This document shows positions 48,032 through 56,170 of a DNA stretch of 64,000 nt, one piece after another. The stretch covers positions 2,046,001 through 2,110,000 of the forward strand of contig NZ_CP150901.1 in the NCBI RefSeq assembly GCF_038050405.1, in the 5' to 3' direction. The translations under genes and the position numbers were made by a program. This DNA is from Paraburkholderia sp. IMGN_8. GTDB lineage: Bacteria; Pseudomonadota; Gammaproteobacteria; Burkholderiales; Burkholderiaceae. Each line of letters opens with the position of its first letter. Position 1 is the first letter of the stretch. A model generated the notes under the pieces. The model was not told the DNA's origin. It did not search any database and worked only from the letters and a program-made list of their open reading frames with translations.

Positions 48032-48934
48032 TCAGCTGTGTTGCGCCGCCGGCGCACGCCGCACGCGCATCACGCTGCGCAGGCCCGACAGAAGCGGTGC
48101 GCGCGCCGTGCCCGGCGAACGGCCGAAACTTTCCGTGATGCGGTCGAGAATGATCGCGAGCATCACCACCGAGAGGCCGCTTTCGAAGCCGAGCCCGATG
48201 TCGAGACGCTGAATACTCGCCAGCACGTCGTTGCCGAGACCGCCCGCGCCGACCATCGACGCGATGATCACCATCGAGAGCGCCATCATGATGGTCTGGT
48301 TCACGCCGGTCATGATCGACGGCAGCGCATTCGGGAACTGCACCTTGTAGAGCAACTGCAAAGGCGTGCAGCCGAACGCCTGCCCCGCTTCGACGATTTC
48401 GCGGTTGACGTGCTTGATGCCGAGCGACGTGAGGCGCACCGCGGGCGGCATCGCGAAGATCACGGTCGACAGAATCCCCGGCACGCGGCCGAGGCCGAAC
48501 AGCATCGCGGCCGGAATCAGATAAACGAAGGCGGGCATGGTCTGCATCAGGTCGAGCACCGGGCGCACGATCGTTTCGACGTAGCGGCTTTTCGCGGTCC
48601 AGATGCCGAGCGGCACGCCGAGCAGCAGGCTGATCAAGGTCGACGACAGCGTGAGACCGAGGGTAATCACCATCTGATCCCAGAAGCCGGTGCCGTAGAT
48701 CAGTAGCATCGCGAGCAGCGTGAACAGCGCGAAGCGCCAGCCGACCCGCCACAAGCCGATGCCGACGAAGAACGCCATCAGCGCCCACATCGGCACGGAT
48801 TGCAGGCCATGCTCGATCAGCGCGGCAAAGCTTTCGATCACCTTGCCGATGGAATCGAAGGTTTTCGCGTCATGGTCGAGCAGGTAGTGGACGCCGTGAT
48901 CGACCCAGGCGCCAAGCGGAATGATTTCAGACAT
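48032..48934 (-). CDS. choW: choline ABC transporter permease
   Basis: A 300-residue inner-membrane permease of the ProW/OpuAB type with about six to seven helices and the EAA-like loop near DLMQTMPAFVYLIPAAMLFGLG. It overlaps choV by 8 bp. It forms the channel of the choline/betaine importer and is the only such permease in the window, so it may serve all three binding proteins. Confidence 0.93.
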   Translation of the reverse strand: MSEIIPLGAWVDHGVHYLLDHDAKTFDSIGKVIESFAALIEHGLQSVPMWALMAFFVGIGLWRVGWRFALFTLLAMLLIYGTGFWDQMVITLGLTLSSTLISLLLGVPLGIWTAKSRYVETIVRPVLDLMQTMPAFVYLIPAAMLFGLGRVPGILSTVIFAMPPAVRLTSLGIKHVNREIVEAGQAFGCTPLQLLYKVQFPNALPSIMTGVNQTIMMALSMVIIASMVGAGGLGNDVLASIQRLDIGLGFESGLSVVMLAIILDRITESFGRSPGTARAPLLSGLRSVMRVRRAPAAQHS

Positions 48935-50102
48935 GGGAACCTCGATGGCGCGTAAGGACGTTCAGCACGTTCGTCTTGTTGACCGAACCACAGTAGGAGC
49001 CGTCCGCTTCCACGACCGGCAACGGCGCGCGGCTCGCGACCACGCGTTCGACCACATCGTCCAGCGGCGTGGTACGGCGAATACATTCGATGTGGTTGAG
49101 CTGCGGCGACGCGCTGCCTGTCGCATCTCGGCACACGAAACCGCGGATCTTGCGCTCGCCGTCGAGCACGAACGCGTACTCGGCGCTGCCGTTCAGCGTC
49201 GCGGCAACGCTCGACGCGTCGATGTGCGGCGAATGCATCAACGGCACGGCATCGGTCTGCATCAGGTCGCCGGCCGTCAGATAGCGGCTCGTGTCGATGC
49301 CCTCGAAGAACGCCCGCACGTAATCGTCTGCGGGATTCGTGATGATTTCCTGCGGCGTGCCGATCTGCACCACCTTGCCGCCTTCCATGATCGCGATCCG
49401 CGTGCCGATGCGCATCGCCTCTTCCAGATCGTGCGACACGAACAGAATGGTGCGCTGCTGCTCGCGTTGCAGGTCGAGCAGCACGTTTTGCATTTCCTTG
49501 CGCTTGAGCGGGTCGAGTGCGGAGAACGCCTCGTCCATGATCATCAGCGACGGGTTGACCGCCAGCGCCCGTGCGAGACCCACGCGCTGCTGCATACCGC
49601 CCGAGAGTTGCGCCGGCAGCTTCTCCGCGAACGGCGCGAGACCGACCTGCTCGAGCACGGTCATCGCCCGCTGCTCACGTTCCTTACGGCCGACGCCCGC
49701 CACTTCGAGCCCGAACGCCGCGTTCGACAGCACGGTGCGTTGCGGCATCAGCGCGAACGACTGGAACACCATGCTCATGTCCTTGCGGCGCAGCGCCGTC
49801 AGTTCCGAGCGCGGCACGCTGGCCACATCGCGGCCGTCGATCAGCACCTTGCCTGCCGTCGGCTCCACAAGGCGATTGATCAGGCGAATCAGCGTCGACT
49901 TGCCGGAGCCGGACAGGCCCATCAGCACGAAGATTTCGCCTTCCTTGACTTCGAACGAAACGTTGTGGACGCCGACAATCTGACCGGTGCGCGCGAACAC
50001 TTCTTCTTTCGTCGCGCCGCCTGCCAGCATGCCGATCGCCTGTTTCGGGTTGGTGCCGAACACCTTGCACAGCCCTTCGACCACGACCTTGGGGGAATTC
50101 AT
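48927..50102 (-). CDS. choV: choline/glycine betaine ABC transporter ATP-binding protein
   Basis: A 391-residue ATPase of the ProV/OpuAA type. Walker A is GLSGSGKST, the signature is LSGGMQQR, and Walker B is SLMIMDEAFSALDP. A C-terminal tandem CBS region (about 280-391) may sense ionic strength or nucleotides. It heads the choV-choW-araC-choX operon, whose upstream region carries an AraC-type repeat (50290-50317) and a palindrome (50227-50242). Confidence 0.94.
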   Translation of the reverse strand: MNSPKVVVEGLCKVFGTNPKQAIGMLAGGATKEEVFARTGQIVGVHNVSFEVKEGEIFVLMGLSGSGKSTLIRLINRLVEPTAGKVLIDGRDVASVPRSELTALRRKDMSMVFQSFALMPQRTVLSNAAFGLEVAGVGRKEREQRAMTVLEQVGLAPFAEKLPAQLSGGMQQRVGLARALAVNPSLMIMDEAFSALDPLKRKEMQNVLLDLQREQQRTILFVSHDLEEAMRIGTRIAIMEGGKVVQIGTPQEIITNPADDYVRAFFEGIDTSRYLTAGDLMQTDAVPLMHSPHIDASSVAATLNGSAEYAFVLDGERKIRGFVCRDATGSASPQLNHIECIRRTTPLDDVVERVVASRAPLPVVEADGSYCGSVNKTNVLNVLTRHRGSHV

Positions 50103-50226
50103 TGAATGCTCTCCTATGTCGACCCGAGTTAGCGCTTTAGCTGTCGGCCGGAGTTAGCGCTTCAGCGCTTACTCCGGGCCCATGCAGAGCACTTACTCAG
50201 GTCCCATGCAAGATACTTGCTGCGGG

Positions 50227-50242
50227 GCGGACGTACGTCCGC
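50227..50242. promoter_or_regulatory. 16-bp perfect palindrome upstream of choV
   Basis: GCGGACGTACGTCCGC reads the same on both strands and lies 125-140 bp before the choV start. A dimeric repressor or the dyad of a transcript stem are both possible. Confidence 0.5.
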
Positions 50243-50289
50243 GCTGTGCATACATAGTTGCCAGAAAAAAGTACGGCTAGCCGACTATT

Positions 50290-50317
50290 TGCGACAACCA
50301 CATGTGAAAATGCGACA
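50290..50317. promoter_or_regulatory. 21-bp-spaced TGCGACA repeat, AraC-type operator of choVW-araC-choX
   Basis: TGCGACA at 50290-50296 and 50311-50317, exactly 21 bp apart, the first preceded by ATT, with ACATGT in between. It matches the TTTGCGA repeat of the sdaA-sox control region and resembles the fdhA site. Confidence 0.65.
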
Positions 50318-50896
50318 GCGCAACGGCGCGGACACCGGCGCGTGGCACTCGGAGCCTTGTGGGACAAGGGTTTGCGGGGGATTGGGGCGGTCAGCAGGCG
50401 TGTCGCGCCGGTGCAAGTGGCGGCGTTGCGGTGCAATAAAAACGCTTTTTATGGCCTGGGCGGCAAAGAGCGTCCGAAGAACGTCAATACCGCGCCCGGA
50501 AGACCTGAACCAGACGGTCGGCGCGCGAAAAGTACCAGATGGCAATGCCCGTCAATACCGGGTACATACACCAGAGACGCGCAAGCGCCCAAATCTCGCC
50601 AGAAAAACTCATTGCACCTCCCCATGCTGAGCGCGGACGGCTGTTAGAAACATGAAATCTACGCGAGCCGGCGATTCACCGCCGGTTTGGGCCAAAAAAA
50701 GTGTCGCGGGTGTGCGCTGCAGACGGAGTACCGGAAGCTTCGCACGCCCATCTTCGCCAGGAATCATTATGGCAACCTTAAGGTAACTCGGTGTTACCAA
50801 TCTCGCATATCGCTTGCACCTGCCGGCGGCCGCCCTGCCTAAACTGCGCTCCATATTCGCTGCCACCGCGCTGGAAGCACCACGCGATAGAAAAAA

Positions 50897-51205
50897 ATGA
50901 ACAAGCACCTGTTAGCAGTCGTTCTCGGCGCCACCGCGCTCGTGGCTTCCTCTGCAGCATCCGCACACATCGATGTCGGCATAGGCATTGGTCTGCCCGG
51001 CCCGGTGTATGTGCCGGACGAACCGGTCTATGTCCCGCCGCCACCGGTCGTCTATGCGCCCCCTCCTGTGGTCCGGTATGGCTACGATGACGACTGGCGT
51101 GCTCGCGAGTGGCAGGAGCGCCAGGAGTGGCGCGAGCGGCAATGGCGCCGCCATGAGGAGCACGAACACGAATGGCGCGAGCACCACGGCTGGGATGAGG
51201 ATTGA
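50897..51205 (+). CDS. small exported Pro-rich/charged protein
   Basis: A 102-residue protein with a signal peptide (1-23, ending ASA-HIDVG), a Pro/Val/Tyr segment with PVYVP and PPPV repeats (about 32-60), and a C-terminal half made mostly of Arg, Glu, Trp and His (RARWQER-like heptads, ending HGWDED). Such PXPV-repeat proteins are common in Burkholderia periplasms; none has a function I know. The His/Glu-rich tail could bind metal. A lone CTTAAG half-site lies 115 bp upstream. The ribosome binding site is weak. Confidence 0.7.
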   Translation: MNKHLLAVVLGATALVASSAASAHIDVGIGIGLPGPVYVPDEPVYVPPPPVVYAPPPVVRYGYDDDWRAREWQERQEWRERQWRRHEEHEHEWREHHGWDED

Positions 51206-51258
51206 GGTGAGCCAGGTGGCCGCGACCTGCGGCCCGGATGAAACACGTTGCGCGACCG

Positions 51259-51287
51259 GACGCCTCAGAAAAAAACTCTGAGGCGTC
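51259..51287. terminator. hairpin between convergent exported-protein genes
   Basis: GACGCCTCAG/CTGAGGCGTC, a perfect 10-bp stem with an A8-containing loop, between the ends at 51205 and 51300. It has no T run after it, so intrinsic termination is uncertain. Confidence 0.5.
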
Positions 51288-51299
51288 GCAAGCGGCTAC

Positions 51300-52400
51300 T
51301 TATTGCGCAATGAAGAGCATGCCGTGCGGATCTTGCAGCGCCGCGGCGTTACCAATACCGGCAACCACCGGCGTCAGGTGGCCGGACTTCAGATCCAGCT
51401 GCATCACCTGCCCCTGCCCTGCACTGTAGGCGTCGCCTTGTTTGAAAGGCGCATCGACCCGGTAGGTCGTGTTGCTCGAGTCCGTGAAGAGCATGAACGT
51501 CTTGCCCGTCGGGCCCGGCGCCGGAACGAAACGCGTATCGTCGACCGGGTAAGCCGGGCCGTCCTTGTCGTTGTATAGCGTGAGCGACAAGACACTGACG
51601 CTCTGGCTCGGACCCGGGTTCGCGATGAACACCAGCTTGGCGTCTGCCTGACTGTCCAGCACGAGCCTGCCGGACGGATCGATTGCCTCCGAATCCGGAT
51701 CGGTCAATGCCAGCGTTACCGGCTGATTGAAGGTCGGGTTTGCCGCGCCGCCTACCGACGGCGTGATGTCGATAGCCTGGGCGTTGCCGGCCAGCACAGG
51801 CGCGACGTCGAAGGTCGTACCATTCGCGTTCAGCGTAAGCGAGACAACGGTTGGGGCCGCGCCGGTCGTCGTCGGAGCCGAGGCACTGACGTACACGACA
51901 CCGTTTAACAGTTGCATATCGTCATAGCCGCCGCCGTGGGCGGTGGGGTTGACGGTCGCCTGATAAGTCTTTTGCGTGCCGGCGGCCAGGTCGATGATCG
52001 TCAACTCGGGATTGCCGTCTTCGTTAGCCATCGCCCATAGCGTGTTGGTGTCGCTACGCGCCATCAGGCCGTCCACGTGCCCCGGCACCGTGAACGTCTT
52101 CTGGGCATTGCCATTCAGGTCGTATTGCACGATCTGATTCGTGATGCCCGCCACGGAGCCGTCTTTCACCTCGCCGGCGTTCTGATAGCCGATGAATACG
52201 CTCGAACCCATGAGCACGATCGAATCGGGCTTCTGGGTTGCCGACGGCGCTTTTGCGAATACCGAAAGCGAGTAACCGGACGCTGTCGCGGTGTTGGGAA
52301 TGGGCGCCGGCGTTGCGGAGCTGATGTTGTTACTGCTTCCGCCACAAGCCGAAAGCGCCATGACAACTGAAACCAACAAAGCAATGGAAGTCTTATTCAT
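51300..52400 (-). CDS. lipoprotein with beta-propeller-like repeats
   Basis: A 366-residue predicted lipoprotein. The signal peptide ends in the lipobox LSAC-G (Cys19), with Gly at +2 and Gly at +3, so outer-membrane sorting is likely. The mature chain has repeated beta-rich units such as SVFIGYQNAGEVKDG, LWAMANEDGNPELTIIDLAAG, VYVSASAP and QVMQLDLKSGHL, which suggests an NHL/quinoprotein-like propeller. I do not recognise a specific family. Upstream lies a PmrA/QseB-like box (52622-52638), 222 bp before the start. Confidence 0.72.
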   Translation of the reverse strand: MNKTSIALLVSVVMALSACGGSSNNISSATPAPIPNTATASGYSLSVFAKAPSATQKPDSIVLMGSSVFIGYQNAGEVKDGSVAGITNQIVQYDLNGNAQKTFTVPGHVDGLMARSDTNTLWAMANEDGNPELTIIDLAAGTQKTYQATVNPTAHGGGYDDMQLLNGVVYVSASAPTTTGAAPTVVSLTLNANGTTFDVAPVLAGNAQAIDITPSVGGAANPTFNQPVTLALTDPDSEAIDPSGRLVLDSQADAKLVFIANPGPSQSVSVLSLTLYNDKDGPAYPVDDTRFVPAPGPTGKTFMLFTDSSNTTYRVDAPFKQGDAYSAGQGQVMQLDLKSGHLTPVVAGIGNAAALQDPHGMLFIAQ

Positions 52401-52621
52401 TTAAAAGGTGTCCTGATTAAATACATTTCTTTTTTCGCCAAGGAAACGACAACCCTTAACCACGCTTAAAAACCGTAAAATCCAGCGGTTTCACTTTAGC
52501 GGTCGGAAATGTCAGTCGAATGACACAAAGAAATTCAGGCACACCATGAAAAGCGTTTTTAAGGCTTGCAGATAGCTGGCTGTGACCTCTCGCCAGCTCG
52601 ACAGAAGCTACGCGCCTTTCG

Positions 52622-52638
52622 CTTAAGGGATGCTTAAG
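52622..52638. promoter_or_regulatory. PmrA/QseB-like box CTTAAG-N5-CTTAAG
   Basis: Two CTTAAG half-sites 11 bp apart (CTTAAG-GGATG-CTTAAG), fitting the YTTAAK-N5-YTTAAK rule of PmrA/QseB-type response regulators. It lies upstream of the lipoprotein gene. Confidence 0.6.
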
Positions 52639-52843
52639 AGAGCATCTGCAAATACAGAAAAAAGCTCATCCTTTCACGCATTTTTTGATAAATATAGGAT
52701 TGCCAATCAATTACAAACGTAATTAATGTAAGGTCAAAGTAATTGCATTGCGATTGCAACTATTGACATGCATCAGCTGAATGCAAAACGTAACGTTTTG
52801 CCTCGACTAATGCAAAGAAGAAGGCGTTATTGAAAGAAAGCCC

Positions 52844-52863
52844 GCGCCGATAGAGATCGGCGC
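52844..52863 (-). terminator. Rho-independent terminator of mbfA
   Basis: GCGCCGAT-AGAG-ATCGGCGC, a perfect 8-bp stem 54 nt after the mbfA stop. On the minus strand it is followed by GGGCTTTCTTTC. Confidence 0.65.
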
Positions 52864-52916
52864 ATTCACGCGAGACGACAGCCGCGCCATCCGCGCGGGC
52901 CAGCCTCATATTGTTC

Positions 52917-54047
52917 TCAGGAGATGGATACGCCCAGCAGCTTACCGACCCCGAATGTGAACGCAGCGGCAACCAGACCGATAGCCACCTGCCGCAGCGC
53001 GGAGAACGCTGCGCTTCTGCCGTTAAAGAGTGACGTGAAGACGCCGATGGATGCGAGCGCAAGCATGCTGAGAACGACACACTGCACAATTGCGTTAAAA
53101 CCATGTGTCCACAGAAACGGCATGACCGGAAAAATCGCACCGACCGAGAATAGGCAAAAGGAGACGCCCGCAGCCGACCAGGGATTTCCACCCAGCTCTG
53201 CCGGGTCGAGTCCGAGTTCCTCGCGCGTCAATGTATCGAGCGCCTTGTCTTTGTCGCGCATCATCTGCGATGCCATGCGTTTGGCCTCACCCGCGTCGAG
53301 GCCCTTGGCGCGATAAATCAGCGCGAGTTCATGCTCTTCGGCCTCCGGGGAAATTTCCAGTTCCTCGGCTTCTTTCGCGATCTGGGTACTCGCCAGCTCG
53401 CGAGCATTGGTCACCGACAGCCATTCACCTAACGCCATCGAGCACGCTCCGGCTATCAGCCCGGCCAGCCCGGTCAACAAAATTGCCTTGTTGCCTGTGC
53501 CCGCCCCTGCCACGCCCATGATCAGACAGAAATTCGAGACCAGCCCGTCGTTCGCGCCCAGCACGGCCGCGCGCAGATCGTTCCCTGACGACACGCCTTT
53601 ATGCCATGTCTCCGCTGCCGCAATCCGCGCGCCCTGCGACATGCCCGGATCGCCGCCGCCGTGAGCGAGCGTCTGGACCACCGCTGCATGGTGATGCTCG
53701 TCGGCCGACATGCGGCGCGCGTCCGGTTGCCCCTGGTATTTGTTACGGTCAGCGTACTCAGCCGCGGCGAGCGTGGGCAAGACGAAACGCGCGCCGAAAA
53801 TGCGCACCAGTGTCTTCATCAGGCGGGTTTTGACCGCCTGCCCAGTCCCCTTCGGCGGAACCCCGCTGGTCTTCAGTTTGTCGGCCCACACCTGCGCGTG
53901 TTCGCGCTCGGACTTTGCCAGGTCGCTATAGACTTGCTTGCGCGTGTCATCCTTCTCGACTTTCGCAAGCGTTTCATACAGCGCGGCGCTATGAAGCTCA
54001 TCGGAGAGATTGGCCCTGTACCGTTTTATTTCATGTTTGGATGCCAT
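52917..54047 (-). CDS. mbfA: ferritin-like/VIT1 fusion protein (membrane-bound ferritin A type)
   Basis: A 376-residue protein with an N-terminal rubrerythrin/ferritin-like helical domain (about 8-145). Its diiron ligands probably include Glu17, Glu25, Glu47 and His50 (SEREH) and the later DEHHH. A C-terminal VIT1/CCC1-type membrane domain (about 155-376) has DLRAAVLGANDGLVSN and GACSMALGEWLSVTNARELA plus four to five helices. In alpha-proteobacteria MbfA exports iron and protects against peroxide, so that role is inferred here. Upstream is a PmrA/QseB-like box at 54185-54201. No good ribosome binding site is seen before the ATG. Confidence 0.85.
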   Translation of the reverse strand: MASKHEIKRYRANLSDELHSAALYETLAKVEKDDTRKQVYSDLAKSEREHAQVWADKLKTSGVPPKGTGQAVKTRLMKTLVRIFGARFVLPTLAAAEYADRNKYQGQPDARRMSADEHHHAAVVQTLAHGGGDPGMSQGARIAAAETWHKGVSSGNDLRAAVLGANDGLVSNFCLIMGVAGAGTGNKAILLTGLAGLIAGACSMALGEWLSVTNARELASTQIAKEAEELEISPEAEEHELALIYRAKGLDAGEAKRMASQMMRDKDKALDTLTREELGLDPAELGGNPWSAAGVSFCLFSVGAIFPVMPFLWTHGFNAIVQCVVLSMLALASIGVFTSLFNGRSAAFSALRQVAIGLVAAAFTFGVGKLLGVSIS

Positions 54048-54184
54048 GGTGAAGTGTCCGCATATCGAGTCTTTAATAACTAAGCGTACTCGATTCAGGC
54101 ACGGAAATCACAAAGCCCCTAAAACGAGTCTTGAGCGAAAACGTCAACGGTTCTCATCACGATTCGGGTCCGCATGACTTGTCA

Positions 54185-54201
54185 CTTAAGACATGCTTAA
54201 G
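54185..54201. promoter_or_regulatory. PmrA/QseB-like box CTTAAG-N5-CTTAAG upstream of mbfA
   Basis: CTTAAG-ACATG-CTTAAG, 138 bp before the mbfA start. The half-sites are identical to those at 52622-52638 and have the same 11-bp period. A further CTTAAA lies at 54210-54215. Confidence 0.6.
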
Positions 54202-54273
54202 CGGGTTCTCTTAAAGCGCAGGACGTGCCCGCTATCGCGCAGCAATTTCCGTGCTCCGAAGCATCGTGAGAAC

Positions 54274-54301
54274 GTTAAATCTCGCCTAAGGATAAGTTAA
54301 G
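54274..54301. promoter_or_regulatory. three tandem PmrA/QseB-like half-sites
   Basis: GTTAAA (54274-54279), CCTAAG (54285-54290) and GTTAAG (54296-54301) with 5-nt spacers, a regular 11-bp period, 79 bp before the small exported protein gene. A divergent arrangement with the mbfA box makes 54048-54379 a shared control region. Confidence 0.55.
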
Positions 54302-54379
54302 GAAGACTGCTTATTCTGTGTGAACGCATCGACCGGATTGGCCGGCGTTGTTGCACCATCACACTCCTGGAGAAGCATC

Positions 54380-54667
54380 ATGAAAGCACTCAAACACGTC
54401 ATTCTTATCGCGTCGATTCTTACGATCCCGACGTTGTCGTTCGCACAACAGACGAACACACCGATGAACGATGCGACGTCAGCCTCATCAAACGCGACTT
54501 CGATGCACGATGCGCAGCGCATCCCGTCGAGCCCGCAATATCAGCAGCCCGCGCGCAAGGCTTCGGCTTCTGCCGACAGCTCGGGATACGGTGCGCCTGC
54601 CGGAGGATCCTCGCAGGGGGCGGCGGCTCGCTTTGCCGGCAAGCATTCGCCAGTGTTCGACCATTGA
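54380..54667 (+). CDS. small exported protein, Ser/Ala/Gln-rich
   Basis: A 95-residue protein with a signal peptide (1-22, ending SFA-QQTN) and a low-complexity mature part rich in Ser, Ala, Gln and Asn, without cysteines. The ATG at 54380 is preferred for its CTGGAGAAG ribosome binding site and the signal peptide; the frame opens 20 codons earlier. It resembles other small stress-linked periplasmic proteins of Burkholderia, but I cannot name a family. It is divergent from mbfA and shares the PmrA-like control region. Confidence 0.65.
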   Translation: MKALKHVILIASILTIPTLSFAQQTNTPMNDATSASSNATSMHDAQRIPSSPQYQQPARKASASADSSGYGAPAGGSSQGAAARFAGKHSPVFDH

Positions 54668-54690
54668 AAGCCAGCGCATTGACGCCCGGC

Positions 54691-54745
54691 ACTCCCGCGC
54701 CGTCCGCAAGATGCAAAGCCGGCGGACAACTGATGGTGCGGGAGT
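54691..54745. terminator. nested inverted repeats after the small exported protein gene
   Basis: ACTCCCGC (54691-54698) pairs with GCGGGAGT (54738-54745), and inside it GTCCGC (54702-54707) with GCGGAC (54722-54727). It lies between convergent genes and could be the transcript end, but no T run follows. Confidence 0.4.
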
Positions 54746-54777
54746 TGGGCGCATCTTCATTCAGAAACCCGGTGTGC

Positions 54778-56073
54778 TCATTGCGGCGCCGGCGCAGTCC
54801 GATATCCTCGCCGGCCGATAGCCAAAGCGAGCATGGCTGATACGGCAAGGCTCGCAGCAACCACATAAAGTCCGGCGGCGTATCCGCCAGTGACAGTCTT
54901 CAACCAACCAATCGCAAACGGGCCGACGAAACCGCCGAGGTTGCCGATCGAGTTAATCATGGCGATACCCGCGGCCGCGCCGGCGCCCGAGAGAAATGTA
55001 CTCGGCATGGCCCAAAGCGGCGCCTTTGCCGCGCTGATGCCGACGTTCACGACCACCAGCGCCAGCACCACCGCAACCGCGGTGTCCGCAAATCCCGCCC
55101 ATGCGAGCCCGATGCCCGCCGCCACGCACGGAATGACAACGTGCCACGTGCGCTCACCACTGCGGTCCGAATGGCGGGCCCACAGCACCATGCCAACGAC
55201 AGCCAGCACACTCGGAATCGCGTTCAACGCGCCTGTGCCGAACGCGCTAAAGCCGAACTGGCGAATGATCAGCGGCGCCCACAGACCTAGCGTGTACAGA
55301 CCCGCCGAAGTACCGAAGTAAATCATCGACATGACCCACACGCGAGCGTCGCGCAGTGCGGCGAGCGCACCCGCGGCGTGACCCGCATGCGACTCGCGCC
55401 CCAGGCGTTCTTCGCGCAAGGTTGCGATGAGCCACGCCTTTTCATCCGCGGCAAGCCACTTTGCCTTGTCGGGCGAGTCCGTGAGCGCCTTCAAAACAAC
55501 GAAGCCGAGGACCACTGCCGGAATCGCCTCGATGATGAATAGCCACTGCCAGTCCTTCAGTCCGAACAAAGCAGGCATCTGCATGATTGCGCCTGAAATC
55601 GGCGAACCGATGGCGGTCGACAAAGGCGCCGCCGCCATGAACGCGGCAGCGGCAACGGCCCGCTGCCGGGCCGGAAACCACTGGCTAAGATAAAGGATGA
55701 TGCCGGGGAAGAAACCGGCTTCGGCGACACCGAGCAAAAAGCGCAGCGTGTAGAACGAGTGAGGCCCGACGACAAACGCCGATGCGGCGGAAACCAGCCC
55801 CCACGTCACCATTACGCGCGCAATCCAGATGCGCGCACCGACCTTGTTCAGAATGAGATTCGAGGGCACCTCGAACAGGAAGTAGCCGAGAAAAAAGATG
55901 CCGCCTCCCAGTCCGAACATGGTCGGCGAGAGGCCGAGGTCCTTGTTCATCGTCATGGCTGCAAAACCGACGTTGACGCGATCGAGAAAGCTGACAAAGT
56001 AAAGCAGCATCACGAAAGGCAAAATGCGCCAGGTCAGCTTGCGAACCACACGGGCTTGCAATTCATGGGTCAT
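54778..56073 (-). CDS. ttuB: MFS transporter, tartrate/anion:cation symporter type
   Basis: A 431-residue transporter of the anion:cation symporter family with 12 helices. Typical motifs are PFVMLLYFVSFLDRVNVGFA at the start, FLLGVAEAGFFPGIILYLSQWFPARQR, and PISGAIM. It lies 97 bp after ttuC on the same strand, with a LysR gene divergent from ttuC. That is the same three-gene set as the tartrate utilisation locus of Agrobacterium vitis, so tartrate is the likely substrate; a related hydroxy-diacid is possible. Confidence 0.75.
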   Translation of the reverse strand: MTHELQARVVRKLTWRILPFVMLLYFVSFLDRVNVGFAAMTMNKDLGLSPTMFGLGGGIFFLGYFLFEVPSNLILNKVGARIWIARVMVTWGLVSAASAFVVGPHSFYTLRFLLGVAEAGFFPGIILYLSQWFPARQRAVAAAAFMAAAPLSTAIGSPISGAIMQMPALFGLKDWQWLFIIEAIPAVVLGFVVLKALTDSPDKAKWLAADEKAWLIATLREERLGRESHAGHAAGALAALRDARVWVMSMIYFGTSAGLYTLGLWAPLIIRQFGFSAFGTGALNAIPSVLAVVGMVLWARHSDRSGERTWHVVIPCVAAGIGLAWAGFADTAVAVVLALVVVNVGISAAKAPLWAMPSTFLSGAGAAAGIAMINSIGNLGGFVGPFAIGWLKTVTGGYAAGLYVVAASLAVSAMLALAIGRRGYRTAPAPQ

Positions 56074-56170
56074 GCCAGTCTCCGCTCAGTCTCTGTTAAT
56101 CCGCCCGTGACGTGTACACGCATACGTGTTCGCCCGGGCGTTATGCTTATGTGTGACGTGCGCCCGATGT

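Larger units (their letters stand above)
50103..50896. other. 794-bp intergenic region, choV control sites, no convincing gene
   Basis: Open frames here have no protein-like composition. Near choV there are direct repeats GAGTTAGCGCTT (50126-50137, 50151-50162), the second forming an inverted repeat with AGCGCTTACTC; then come a 16-bp perfect palindrome and the TGCGACA repeat. Closer to the plus-strand gene are a CCGGCG/CGCCGG hairpin (50668-50685), a single CTTAAG half-site (50777-50782) and GGTAAC/GTTACC (50782-50798). Confidence 0.55.
52401..52916. other. 516-bp AT-rich intergenic region with PmrA-like box, no gene seen
   Basis: Markedly richer in A and T than the rest of the window, most clearly at 52660-52770. 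It contains the CTTAAG repeat at 52622-52638, a near-match CTTAAC/CTTAAA pair at 52455-52470 (10-bp period), and the mbfA terminator. No reading frame here is protein-like; a small RNA cannot be excluded. Confidence 0.5.
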
